NCBI GenBank assembly: GCA_019695055.1
Contig: JAIBAT010000116.1
Location: forward strand, 1 to 64,000
Origin: Candidatus Sumerlaeaceae bacterium
Lineage (GTDB): Bacteria; Sumerlaeota; Sumerlaeia; Sumerlaeales; Sumerlaeaceae
Length of the DNA: 64,000 nt
Direction: 5' to 3'
Below are positions 35,218 through 45,205 of the stretch, piece after piece. Numbering within the stretch: the first letter of the stretch is position 1; each line of letters begins with the position of its first letter. Made by a program: the position numbers and the translations under genes. The notes beneath the pieces were generated by a model, which made no database searches, had not been told where the DNA came from, and saw only the letters and a program-made list of their open reading frames with translations.

Positions 35218-35886
35218 TCAGGGAATGTTCGGACGACTTGGTGTGGAACCTTGGCTGGCCTTTTGCCGGCGAAGCAGCGCTTGGCCCGTGTAGCCTCCCT
35301 GTACACTGTCTTTTCCCATAATGACCCAGTCGGCGATATTGTCGACGCTGACACTGCCCTGGTCCCCGACCCGGGTTGTTCCGAGGCCGGCTGGCGCCTT
35401 GTCAACGGTGCCGCCAAAGGTGTTGTTCTTGTACTCCGTGACAAGTATCCAAAGGTAGACCTTGTTCCCGTTGGAAAGTACGCCCGGGATTTCCTTCTTC
35501 ACGAGGTACTTCTCGTCGGGTTTCCGGCCCTGAAACTGGCGGATGAAGACATGGACTGTGTTGCGGGCTTCCTGTGTTGCCGCGATCATATCTGGCGCTT
35601 CGACGGTTTCCGACTGCTCGGAATCGCCAGTTTGGGCTGAGGTGGAATCAGTCGCTGGGGAACTGCGGGCAGTTTCCGACTTCTCGAAAAAGTCGGAATC
35701 CCCGATGCTGATCTCGTGGGCCGCCTTGGGCGGTTTTGCGCCCTTTGCGGTTTTGGAAGCCTTGGCGGATATTGACGTCGTTGTAATTGGGTTTGCCTTT
35801 GCCGTGGCATTGTCGGCGGCGTAGGCCGCCGAGATTGTGGTGGTGGAGGCCACAGCCAGTGCCAAATTTGTCAGAATTTTTCTCAT
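35218..35886 (-). CDS. Exported DUF2314 domain protein
   Basis: Predicted periplasmic protein of 222 aa with a signal peptide (MRKILTNLALAVASTTTISAAYA), a Lys/Ala/Ser-rich disordered region (about 25-105) and a C-terminal DUF2314 domain. The domain shows KYLVKKEIPGVLSN, VYLWILVTEYKNNTFGGTVD and NIADWVIMGKDSVQGGYTGQ, the conserved IxDW...GGyT end. The DUF2314 role is unknown, although the domain is common in cytoplasmic regulators, so an exported version is unusual. It is divergent from the ArnT-like gene. Confidence 0.8.
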   Translation of the reverse strand: MRKILTNLALAVASTTTISAAYAADNATAKANPITTTSISAKASKTAKGAKPPKAAHEISIGDSDFFEKSETARSSPATDSTSAQTGDSEQSETVEAPDMIAATQEARNTVHVFIRQFQGRKPDEKYLVKKEIPGVLSNGNKVYLWILVTEYKNNTFGGTVDKAPAGLGTTRVGDQGSVSVDNIADWVIMGKDSVQGGYTGQALLRRQKASQGSTPSRPNIP

Positions 35887-35994
35887 CGAGGGGCATGCCT
35901 TTTCTGAGTAGGGTATTAATGACTACAACCGGGAGAGATAAATTGCGCTTGAGAAGGCCGGGTAAAAAACGCGCTGTCATCTGCTGATTTTTAA

Positions 35995-37719
35995 ATGAGA
36001 TCATTGCAGACCGAAATGATTCCGCCGGCTGGTTCCGGCAGACGTGAGGCGGTGGGCCGCGACATGCTGGTGCTGGCGGGTTTTGCGCTGGCCCTATGGC
36101 TGCCAACTTGCGGGCTGTGGGATCTGTGGACGCCCGACGAGGGGCGCTATGCGCAAGTGGCCAGGGAAGTGCTGCGGAACGATCACTGGTTTGCCCTGAC
36201 GCTGTTTGGTCAGCCTTACAATCAAAAGCCGCCCCTGCCGTTCCTGCTGTTTGCGGCCATGATCAAGGCGAGTGGCGGCGCAATCAACACCTGGCTGTTG
36301 CGCCTGCCTTCCATTTTCATGGGTGTGGTGGCGCTGCTGTGCACCTATCGGATCGGGCAGAAGCTGTTTGGCCGCGATTGCGGATTTGCTGCGGGGCTCA
36401 TGCTGTTGACGGCGCCGACCTTTCTGGAGAATGCGTCGGCGGTGGAACTCAACGTCATGTATACGGGCTGGTGCATGGTCGCCATGGCGGCATGGCTCAC
36501 AAGGCCGCCGGATAAGAAGTTGTCGTGGGGGCGCTGGCTTGTATTCTGGTTGGGGATTATCTGTGCCTTCTTTACGAAAGGGCCGCTTGTGTTCCTGGTT
36601 TGGGGAGCAGTGGCCATTTACGAGGCGAGGGCGGCGCGAAGCTGGAAGGTGTTTCTGCAGGTGCGGCCGATCCCAGGGCTGCTGATTCTCGGGGGGCTGT
36701 TATGGAGGTGGATGTACGCTGAGAAAGTGGCATTTGGGACGGACTACGCACGGGACACGGTTCATGGTGGCAATCCCATGGCCAAGATCCTGGCAGGGCA
36801 GCACGCCGGATGGCCGTGGTATTATGTAGAGCATATGCTGCTGGAAATGTATTTCCCGTGGATTCTGCTTTTTGTGCCGGCTCTGGTGGTACTTTGGCGT
36901 GGGCGGAAGCAGCTTTCCACCGACACGCTGAGGATTGTGTGGTGGTTCCTCGGGCCGGGAATCTTCCTAAGTATCATGATCGGGAAGAGGCAGTCGTATT
37001 TCCTGCCGTTGATGCCGGCGGTGGCCATACTGACGGCGCAATTTGCCAGTACGAGCTCGTTTCTTTTGGATAAGCGTGAACGCATCCTGCGCGGACTGAT
37101 GGTCGTCGCGGCGATCGCGGCTATCGGTTTGCTGGGGGGTGCGGCCATTGGCGGCATGGCGCCGGATTGGGCGAAGCGCGCTGAATTGCAGGTTGGTGTT
37201 CAGGCACTAAGCGTGCTGGCGGCTGCGGGTGCCGGACTTCTGGGATTGGTATTGTGGATGAATTTGAAAAAGCAGGGCGAGCTGAATCCTATTTATGTTA
37301 CGGCGGTGATGGTGCTTGCCCTGAGCGTGGCGTATCTGGGGGCGGTGCGGCCAATGAGGAATCATCTGCACTCGAGCCGGGAGTTTGGGGAATGGCTCGG
37401 CAATGTGCTCCGGACGGAATTCGGAACCACGGAATTTGGGGCGGTGTCGTCGGCCGCGCGACCGGAATACTTTGTGTATGGTGACGTGAAAATGCGCGAC
37501 ATGAGGCGACAGGATGTTCTGTCCGGGGAGACCACAATACCTGCAGTACTGGTGACACGGCCCGGAGGAAAAGTTTCGGAGAGGTCTGATGATTGGGCCA
37601 TGGTCACCGAGGCCCTGAAGGCAAGAGGGTATGAACTCCTGCGCGACTCAGACGTTTCGGAGGATGAACTGGCTGTGTTTGGCGATGTGACACGACGGCG
37701 GAGGCACGTGGCGCATTGA
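35995..37719 (+). CDS. ArnT-like membrane glycosyltransferase (GT83/GT39 family)
   Basis: Polytopic membrane enzyme of 574 aa of the PMT/ArnT superfamily, which moves a sugar from a polyprenyl-phosphate donor to lipid A, protein or another acceptor on the periplasmic side. The first outer loop carries the family signature WTPDEGRYAQVAREVLRNDHW with the acidic DE pair, then QPYNQKPPLPFLL. About 11-12 hydrophobic segments follow and a soluble C-terminal tail ends the protein. Start ATG 35995 has no clear ribosome-binding site; Met8 (36016) is an alternative. The acceptor is unknown. Confidence 0.88.
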   Translation: MRSLQTEMIPPAGSGRREAVGRDMLVLAGFALALWLPTCGLWDLWTPDEGRYAQVAREVLRNDHWFALTLFGQPYNQKPPLPFLLFAAMIKASGGAINTWLLRLPSIFMGVVALLCTYRIGQKLFGRDCGFAAGLMLLTAPTFLENASAVELNVMYTGWCMVAMAAWLTRPPDKKLSWGRWLVFWLGIICAFFTKGPLVFLVWGAVAIYEARAARSWKVFLQVRPIPGLLILGGLLWRWMYAEKVAFGTDYARDTVHGGNPMAKILAGQHAGWPWYYVEHMLLEMYFPWILLFVPALVVLWRGRKQLSTDTLRIVWWFLGPGIFLSIMIGKRQSYFLPLMPAVAILTAQFASTSSFLLDKRERILRGLMVVAAIAAIGLLGGAAIGGMAPDWAKRAELQVGVQALSVLAAAGAGLLGLVLWMNLKKQGELNPIYVTAVMVLALSVAYLGAVRPMRNHLHSSREFGEWLGNVLRTEFGTTEFGAVSSAARPEYFVYGDVKMRDMRRQDVLSGETTIPAVLVTRPGGKVSERSDDWAMVTEALKARGYELLRDSDVSEDELAVFGDVTRRRRHVAH

Positions 37720-37753
37720 CCGTTGCTTGCGATTCACACCATGGGAAGGCGAA

Positions 37754-38350
37754 ATGCTGAATAAACTTTTGACGGATGAAGAACTGCTGGCGATGGTGCA
37801 GCGGGCAGACGAGTTTGCAAAGGTGCTGCAGCGGGATGGCGAAACACAGGTGGTGCCGATGCTGGAACTGATTTACAAGACCGAATCCAACGACAATGCC
37901 GCAAGCGCATTGGGCCCACTGGAGATTCCGGACTCGCTGGACGAACGGGCGGTGTATATGTTCGAAGCTGGGCGGCTGGCTGCGCTGCAAGGGCTGACCA
38001 TGGAGGGCGGGCCCATGTTTCCCGTGGCGGCAATGATGCTGGGGGAGGGATGGATGATTACGCAGCAAACGCAGGCAGCCTCAGGGGTTTCCCCGTCGCT
38101 GCACCCGGATCGTCGGGAGTGCCTGGCCGTCAATGCGATGGCGGTGGATGGGCGCGAATGTGTGGTGGTCTACGACCTGCGGCGCCGGGGCGAGGGCGAG
38201 GTGGTGTTGGTGCCAATGGCAAAAGAGATGGTGGTGCACCCGTTTGACCCAAAGGTGGGGGTACGATCGCCATTGCTCGCGCATTTCTTTGGAGGAGTCG
38301 CGGCCGGGCTGCAGGGCGGAAGTTCTTTAACAGACCGTCCTGGGGAGTAA
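37754..38350 (+). CDS. Conserved-looking hypothetical protein
   Basis: Soluble protein of 198 aa, no signal peptide or membrane helix. ATG 37754 has GGGAAGGCG upstream; the frame also opens nine codons earlier without one. It is mixed alpha/beta (LLTDEELLAMVQRADEFAKVL, CLAVNAMAVDGRECVVVYDL) with no recognisable motif. I do not know the family. It sits between an ArnT-like enzyme (34 bases upstream) and comM on the same strand. Confidence 0.65.
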   Translation: MLNKLLTDEELLAMVQRADEFAKVLQRDGETQVVPMLELIYKTESNDNAASALGPLEIPDSLDERAVYMFEAGRLAALQGLTMEGGPMFPVAAMMLGEGWMITQQTQAASGVSPSLHPDRRECLAVNAMAVDGRECVVVYDLRRRGEGEVVLVPMAKEMVVHPFDPKVGVRSPLLAHFFGGVAAGLQGGSSLTDRPGE

Positions 38351-38425
38351 GCAAGCTCAACAAAATCTCCCGTGTAGTTTCTTGGTTTTCCTTGTGTAAC
38401 CCTTATCCGCTGGCATGGTGGCGCG

Positions 38426-39958
38426 ATGGTTGCCAAGGTATTCAGTCAGGCGGTTTACGGGGTGGATGCGTTCGTTGTCGAGGTTGAGGTCGACGTATCC
38501 AAGGGCAAGCCCATGTTCAACACTGTGGGCCTTCCCGAAGGGGCGGTGAAGGAGAGCAAGGACCGCGTCAAGGCGGCGCTCATTAATTCCCACTATTATT
38601 ATCCACCCGAGCATATTACGGTGAATTTGGCGCCTGCGGACGTCCGTAAGGAGGGGCCGTCGCTGGATCTGCCCATCGCGGTGGGGTTGTTGGCGGCGCT
38701 GGAGCGTGTCCAGCGGGAGCGGCTGCGGGATTACTGCCTGGTGGGGGAGTTATCGCTGGATGGCGCCGTGAAAAGCGTGTCCGGTGTGCTGCCGCTGGCG
38801 CTGGGGGCACAGGCGGCAGGGTTTCGCGGAATTCTGGTTCCCTTGGACAATGCGGCGGAGGCGGCGGTGGTGGAGTCCATCGAAGTCATTCCCGTAGCGT
38901 CTCTGCGGGAGGCAGTGCTATTTCTGAATGGTGAGACGGCAATTGTGCCGCATCGCGTGGACCTGGAAGAAGTCTTTGGGAGGACGTCGCATTACGCTGC
39001 GGATTTTGCCGATGTGAAGGGGCAGGAAAGCGCGAAGCGGGCGCTGGAGATTGCGGCCGCGGGAAGTCACAATGTCATCATGATCGGGCCGCCGGGGAGC
39101 GGCAAGACGATGCTGGCGAAGCGCCTGCCGTCCATCCTGCCCGACATGGCGCTCGAGGAGAGCATTGAGACGACGAAGATCCACTCGATCGCGGGGCTTG
39201 TTAACGCACGGGAATCGCTTATTGCAACGCGGCCGTTTCGGTCGCCACACCACACGGTGAGCAACATTGCGATGATTGGTGGTGGAACGATCCCGAAACC
39301 GGGAGAGGTGTCGCTGGCGCATAATGGCGTGCTGTTTCTGGATGAGATGCCAGAGTTCACACGAATGGTGCTGGAGGTGCTGCGGCAGCCGATGGAGGAT
39401 GGGCACGTCAATATCTCGCGGGCGAGCATGAGCCTGAGTTTTCCGGCAAGGTTTATTCTGTGCGGGAGTATGAACCCGTGCCCGTGCGGGTTCAGTACGG
39501 ACCCGACCAAGAATTGTGAGTGTTTGCCGCAACAGATCCAGAAGTACCGAAACAGGTTGAGCGGGCCCCTGTTGGATCGGATTGATCTGCATATTGATGT
39601 GCCGGCGGTGCCGGTGCGGGAACTGGCCAAGAGGGATGGCTTTGGCGAGCCCAGCGCAGCGATTCGTGGAAGGGTGAACGCGGCGCGGGACCGGCAGCGG
39701 CACCGGTACCACGGGCTAAAGCATATCCACTGCAATGCCCATCTTGGAACGCGGGAAGTGAAGAAGTTCTGCCCGATGACGGAGGAGGCCCAGACGACGC
39801 TGGAAAGCGCGTTAAATCTGTTGGGGCTGAGTGCGCGGGCCTATGACAGAATCATCAAGGTGGCGCGGACGGTTGCGGATTTGTCGGGAGTGGATACGAT
39901 TGACGCCGAACATGTGAGCGAGGCGATCAATTATCGGACGTTGGATCGAAGTGCCTGA
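38426..39958 (+). CDS. comM: YifB/ComM family AAA+ helicase
   Basis: Protein of 510 aa of the Mg-chelatase-like ComM family, which promotes branch migration during natural transformation and recombination. The N-terminal Lon-like/ChlI part (VEVDVSKGKPMFNTVGLPEG) precedes the AAA+ core with Walker A GPPGSGKTMLAKRLP and Walker B GVLFLDEMPEF. A zinc-binding stretch (CGSMNPCPCGFSTDPTKNC) and a C-terminal helical domain (ARAYDRIIKVARTVADLSG) complete it. Start ATG 38426. It is full length. No other competence genes are near, and presence alone does not prove natural competence. Confidence 0.95.
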   Translation: MVAKVFSQAVYGVDAFVVEVEVDVSKGKPMFNTVGLPEGAVKESKDRVKAALINSHYYYPPEHITVNLAPADVRKEGPSLDLPIAVGLLAALERVQRERLRDYCLVGELSLDGAVKSVSGVLPLALGAQAAGFRGILVPLDNAAEAAVVESIEVIPVASLREAVLFLNGETAIVPHRVDLEEVFGRTSHYAADFADVKGQESAKRALEIAAAGSHNVIMIGPPGSGKTMLAKRLPSILPDMALEESIETTKIHSIAGLVNARESLIATRPFRSPHHTVSNIAMIGGGTIPKPGEVSLAHNGVLFLDEMPEFTRMVLEVLRQPMEDGHVNISRASMSLSFPARFILCGSMNPCPCGFSTDPTKNCECLPQQIQKYRNRLSGPLLDRIDLHIDVPAVPVRELAKRDGFGEPSAAIRGRVNAARDRQRHRYHGLKHIHCNAHLGTREVKKFCPMTEEAQTTLESALNLLGLSARAYDRIIKVARTVADLSGVDTIDAEHVSEAINYRTLDRSA

Positions 39959-40115
39959 GGAGCAGAAATGGTGGGCGCTACGCAAACTTTCATCTTCAGA
40001 CCAGGAATCTACTCAATCAAATCAGAAGCCGCTATCTTTCATCGGAAGTTCCCTGCCTCAAATCTTTCAGGTGAAATGGTATTCAATGGAGCTTACACTG
40101 TTGGCACCATCCGCC

Positions 40116-40385
40116 TCACAACGATTTCAATACCTCTGCAATTTGCGCATCCTCCAGCACCTGATGCACCTCGAAATTGATGAGGTCGGCCCATTGCGAC
40201 ACCCAGCGGTAGATGGTTGTCGGGTCGGAGGTTTCTGCCAGCATGAAGCCCTTGTTATGGCCGAGCGTGAACCAGCGGCCATGGAGGGTCGCCCCGTCCG
40301 GCGGGGGTGCGCCCGTTTCAAGAAAACGCTTAATGCGCTCCTTATAGCCGGTCGTGGTGAGCTCGAACGTGATGATGTATTTCAC
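40116..40385 (-). CDS. DUF3303-like small protein
   Basis: Small soluble protein of 89 aa resembling DUF3303 (dimeric ferredoxin-like fold): KYIITFELTTTGYKERIKRF, GRWFTLGHNKGFMLAETSD, QWADLINFEVHQVLEDAQI. I start it at GTG 40385, eight bases after GGAGG; an upstream ATG (40406) has no such site. It lies alone between comM and the transpeptidase gene, opposite to both. Related proteins are of unknown role, although the fold is shared with stress-response monooxygenases. Confidence 0.75.
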   Translation of the reverse strand: MKYIITFELTTTGYKERIKRFLETGAPPPDGATLHGRWFTLGHNKGFMLAETSDPTTIYRWVSQWADLINFEVHQVLEDAQIAEVLKSL

Positions 40386-40617
40386 CGGAATTCCTCCAAG
40401 TCGCATGCCCTATAATTTTACAGATGATAACAGAGACCAAGATATCATCCGGACTGAGGGTGGTCAGGGTCAAGGTTGAATGATGAGGATGGCAGGGAGG
40501 ATTGGACTGAAGGACGAAGCCATGGAGTCGGAATGGATTCGTGGGTGGAAACCGTTGGCTGCGGTCGGCCAACATTCTTTTGAGAATGAGGTTCGTGCCC
40601 TCCAAATAGATCGAGGC

Positions 40618-41613
40618 ATGAAATTGAACTCCCTGAAAGTTGCTGCGTGGTTCGTGCTGGTTTGCGGAGTGCTGCTGACTGCATCGCCGTGCGCGGCTGC
40701 GTGGCCGTGGCAGCGGCAGGCGCCCAAGCAGCAGGTGCCGCAGTTGCGCATGGATGAGGTGCAGATCCTGTTGGATCGGTGCGGGTTTTCGGTGGGGCAG
40801 ATTGACGGGAAGCCCGGAGGCAACACGAACAAGGCTGTTGCGGCCTTTCAACAGGCGCAGGGGGTGCAGCCGACGGGGGAGCTGGACGCACGGACCATGG
40901 ACAGGCTATGGAGTGTGTCGGGGGGCTCACCGTGGATGGAATACACGATAACGGATGAAGACACGACGGGTCCGTTTATTGGAGAGTTGCCGCCGACGAT
41001 GGAGGAGAAATCCAAGCTGGATTATCTGGGGTATACCAGCATCAACGCGAAGCTGGCGGAGAAGTTTCACATCAATGCGGGGCTGCTGCAGTCCTATAAT
41101 CCGAACAAACCGTTTCGGGCGGGGCAGACCATCCAGGCGCCAAACGTTGTTCCGATGGAGCTGTCGAAGACTGGAAAGGCCGTGGCGGGACAGGCGTGGG
41201 GCGAGTTCACCATTGTTGCGTCGAAGAATAACCTGACGTTGCAGCTCCTGGACAGCCAGAACAGAATCCTGTTCCACGCGCCAATGACGGCGGGTGGGAA
41301 GAACGACCCGCTACCACTGGGACAGTGGAAGGTGGAAGGGGTAGACCGGAATCCGACCTATCATTACGATCCTTCACTGTTCTGGGATGCGAAGACGTCC
41401 GATACGAAGTGCATCCTGCCGCCGGGGCCGAATAATCCGGTGGGGGTGGCCTGGGTCAACCTGAACAAGGAGCATGTGGGAATTCATGGCACGCCGTCGC
41501 CGGGGAAGATTGGGTATGCGGTCAGCCATGGGTGCGTTCGGCTCACGAACTGGGATGTGCTCAGGCTGGCGGCGATGATTGGGCCCGGGACGAACGTGTT
41601 GTTTACGGAGTGA
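40618..41613 (+). CDS. L,D-transpeptidase with peptidoglycan-binding domain
   Basis: Exported cell-wall enzyme of 331 aa that makes 3-3 cross-links or attaches proteins to peptidoglycan. ATG 40618 gives a signal peptide (ending SPCAA). A PG_binding_1-like domain follows at about 40-95 (QILLDRCGFSVGQIDGKPGG), then a LysM-like stretch (LAEKFHINAGLLQSYNPNKP) and the YkuD catalytic domain with HGTPSPGKIGYAVSHGCVRL, holding the nucleophile Cys. The frame opens earlier (40480) but lacks a signal there. The domain order matches ErfK/YbiS-type proteins. Confidence 0.92.
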   Translation: MKLNSLKVAAWFVLVCGVLLTASPCAAAWPWQRQAPKQQVPQLRMDEVQILLDRCGFSVGQIDGKPGGNTNKAVAAFQQAQGVQPTGELDARTMDRLWSVSGGSPWMEYTITDEDTTGPFIGELPPTMEEKSKLDYLGYTSINAKLAEKFHINAGLLQSYNPNKPFRAGQTIQAPNVVPMELSKTGKAVAGQAWGEFTIVASKNNLTLQLLDSQNRILFHAPMTAGGKNDPLPLGQWKVEGVDRNPTYHYDPSLFWDAKTSDTKCILPPGPNNPVGVAWVNLNKEHVGIHGTPSPGKIGYAVSHGCVRLTNWDVLRLAAMIGPGTNVLFTE

Positions 41614-41664
41614 CGGGGCGGAAAACCATGGCGGATTTGCGGCACTCCATGGTTACCTGACAAT

Positions 41665-42072
41665 TCAAGGAATTGCTTCGACGTGCCGGGCGAAGCGGTC
41701 GAGGATTGCCTGCCACCCTTGCCGCTGTTGGTCGACGGAATGGGTCTCCTCCGCGTCGAAAGTCTCCCGGACCGTGGTGCTGCCATCGTTTTGAGTAAAT
41801 TCGACAATCGCAACGCGATCGCCGAAGGTGAACTCGATCAACTGGTGGGGGACAATTTGGGTGTAAGTCCCGGCGAAATCGAAACCGAAGCTGCCGTCCT
41901 TGGCCTCCATGCGCGAGGAGAATGCGCCGCCGACCCGCAAATCCACCGCGGCGGCAGTAGTGTGCCAGTCATCTGACGCGGCGTTCCACTGATTGATGTC
42001 CTCCGGTGTCGTCCACGCACGCCAGACCTTCTCGATGGGCGCAGCAACGGTGGTTTCCACTGTGATTTTCAT
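41665..42072 (-). CDS. SRPBCC/AHSA1-domain protein
   Basis: Soluble ligand-binding protein of 135 aa of the START-like AHSA1 group. It begins MKITVETTVAAPIEKVWRAW at ATG 42072, after GAGGAG, and has the helix-grip landmarks INQWNAASDDWHTT, VGGAFSSRMEAKDGS and the long C-terminal helix (GWQAILDRFARHVEAI). Ligands of these proteins range from lipids to aromatic polyketides. It follows katG on the same strand with a 98-base gap containing a stable hairpin. Confidence 0.88.
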   Translation of the reverse strand: MKITVETTVAAPIEKVWRAWTTPEDINQWNAASDDWHTTAAAVDLRVGGAFSSRMEAKDGSFGFDFAGTYTQIVPHQLIEFTFGDRVAIVEFTQNDGSTTVRETFDAEETHSVDQQRQGWQAILDRFARHVEAIP

Positions 42073-42110
42073 TCGTGGTGACTCCTCTTTGGGTTTTTGC
42101 GGATCATGGT

Positions 42111-42137
42111 CCAGCGGCAACCGAAGGTTGCCGCTGG
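42111..42137 (-). terminator. Stable hairpin between katG and the SRPBCC gene
   Basis: A perfect 12-bp stem (CCAGCGGCAACC and GGTTGCCGCTGG) encloses a three-base loop GAA. It lies 34 bases past the katG stop codon. Read on the minus strand it is not followed by a T-run, so it may slow or end transcription, or protect the 3' end of the katG message. Confidence 0.5.
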
Positions 42138-42170
42138 AGCCAGTTGTTTACCAGATGCACATGCCTGCGA

Positions 42171-44438
<2,268 letters not shown>

Positions 44439-44482
44439 CTAATGGGCAGGGGCAAGAAGGAATTAGCGGCTAGTTTGAGGCA

Positions 44483-45205
44483 CTAGTCCGTTAGTGCTTT
44501 GAGAAGGTAGTTCACCTCGTCCTCCAAGGTCGTTTCGCTGTCGAGGGTGTCGAGGATGGTGGCGCGGAACGCCTCGCGGTACCGCCTGCGCAGGCGGTGG
44601 GCGGCTACCTTGACGGCGGTTTCGGTCATATCCAACGTGGCGGCGAGTTCGGCGTAGGTTTCGTTCAGTTCCCCTGTAATGGTGGGCTTTAGGGCTTCAA
44701 AGACCGGGCGCTGGTCCGGGGAATCATAGGAACGGCCGACTTCTGCCAGGACGCGGTTCAGCAGGCCAAGGGCCCACTGTTTTGCGAAGATGTCCTCGGG
44801 AGTTTTACTGTCCTGGGCAACCAGTTGATACTTCTGTTCGGCCTCCATGGCATCGAGGGAAACGGTTGCGGTGTTGCCACCGCGTTTGCCGGCACGGGCA
44901 CGGTCGCGCTCATTGGAAAGGTAATGCATGAGCGCGGCCATTAGGTAGGAGCGGAAGCGGCCACGGCTTTGGTCGAGGGAGCCGAGCTGGCCCTTCTCCA
45001 ATAGGGTAACGATGAAGCCCTGAACAAGGTCGATGGCGTCCTCGGGGGTGTAGCCCTTTCGGCGGAGGAAGAAGTAGAGGGGCTGCCAATAGCACTCGCA
45101 CAAAGTTTCCAGCGCCGTGCGGGCGTTTTCATCGCGGGTGCCAGCGCGCAGGACGATACTCCAGCGGGTGGTGGCAAAACGGTTATCCTGTGCGAACTCG
45201 GTCAT
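44483..45205 (-). CDS. ECF-like RNA polymerase sigma factor (kinase-linked group)
   Basis: Sigma-70 family factor of 240 aa with a degenerate region 2 (PLYFFLRRKGYTPEDAIDLV) and a region 4 helix-turn-helix near the C-terminus (YAELAATLDMTETAVKVAAH). The start MTEFAQDNRFATTRWSIVLR is typical of sigma factors found in Verrucomicrobia and Planctomycetes next to Ser/Thr kinases. Its ATG (45205-45203) overlaps the kinase stop TGA (45204-45202) as ATGA, so synthesis is coupled. No anti-sigma factor is seen; phosphorylation by the kinase could control it, which is an inference. Confidence 0.88.
   Translation of the reverse strand: MTEFAQDNRFATTRWSIVLRAGTRDENARTALETLCECYWQPLYFFLRRKGYTPEDAIDLVQGFIVTLLEKGQLGSLDQSRGRFRSYLMAALMHYLSNERDRARAGKRGGNTATVSLDAMEAEQKYQLVAQDSKTPEDIFAKQWALGLLNRVLAEVGRSYDSPDQRPVFEALKPTITGELNETYAELAATLDMTETAVKVAAHRLRRRYREAFRATILDTLDSETTLEDEVNYLLKALTD

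Noticed and set aside
39951-40415. 154-codon plus-strand frame after comM
   Set aside because: It runs opposite the better supported DUF3303-like gene and has no ribosome-binding site or domain; the first 150 bases after comM look non-coding.
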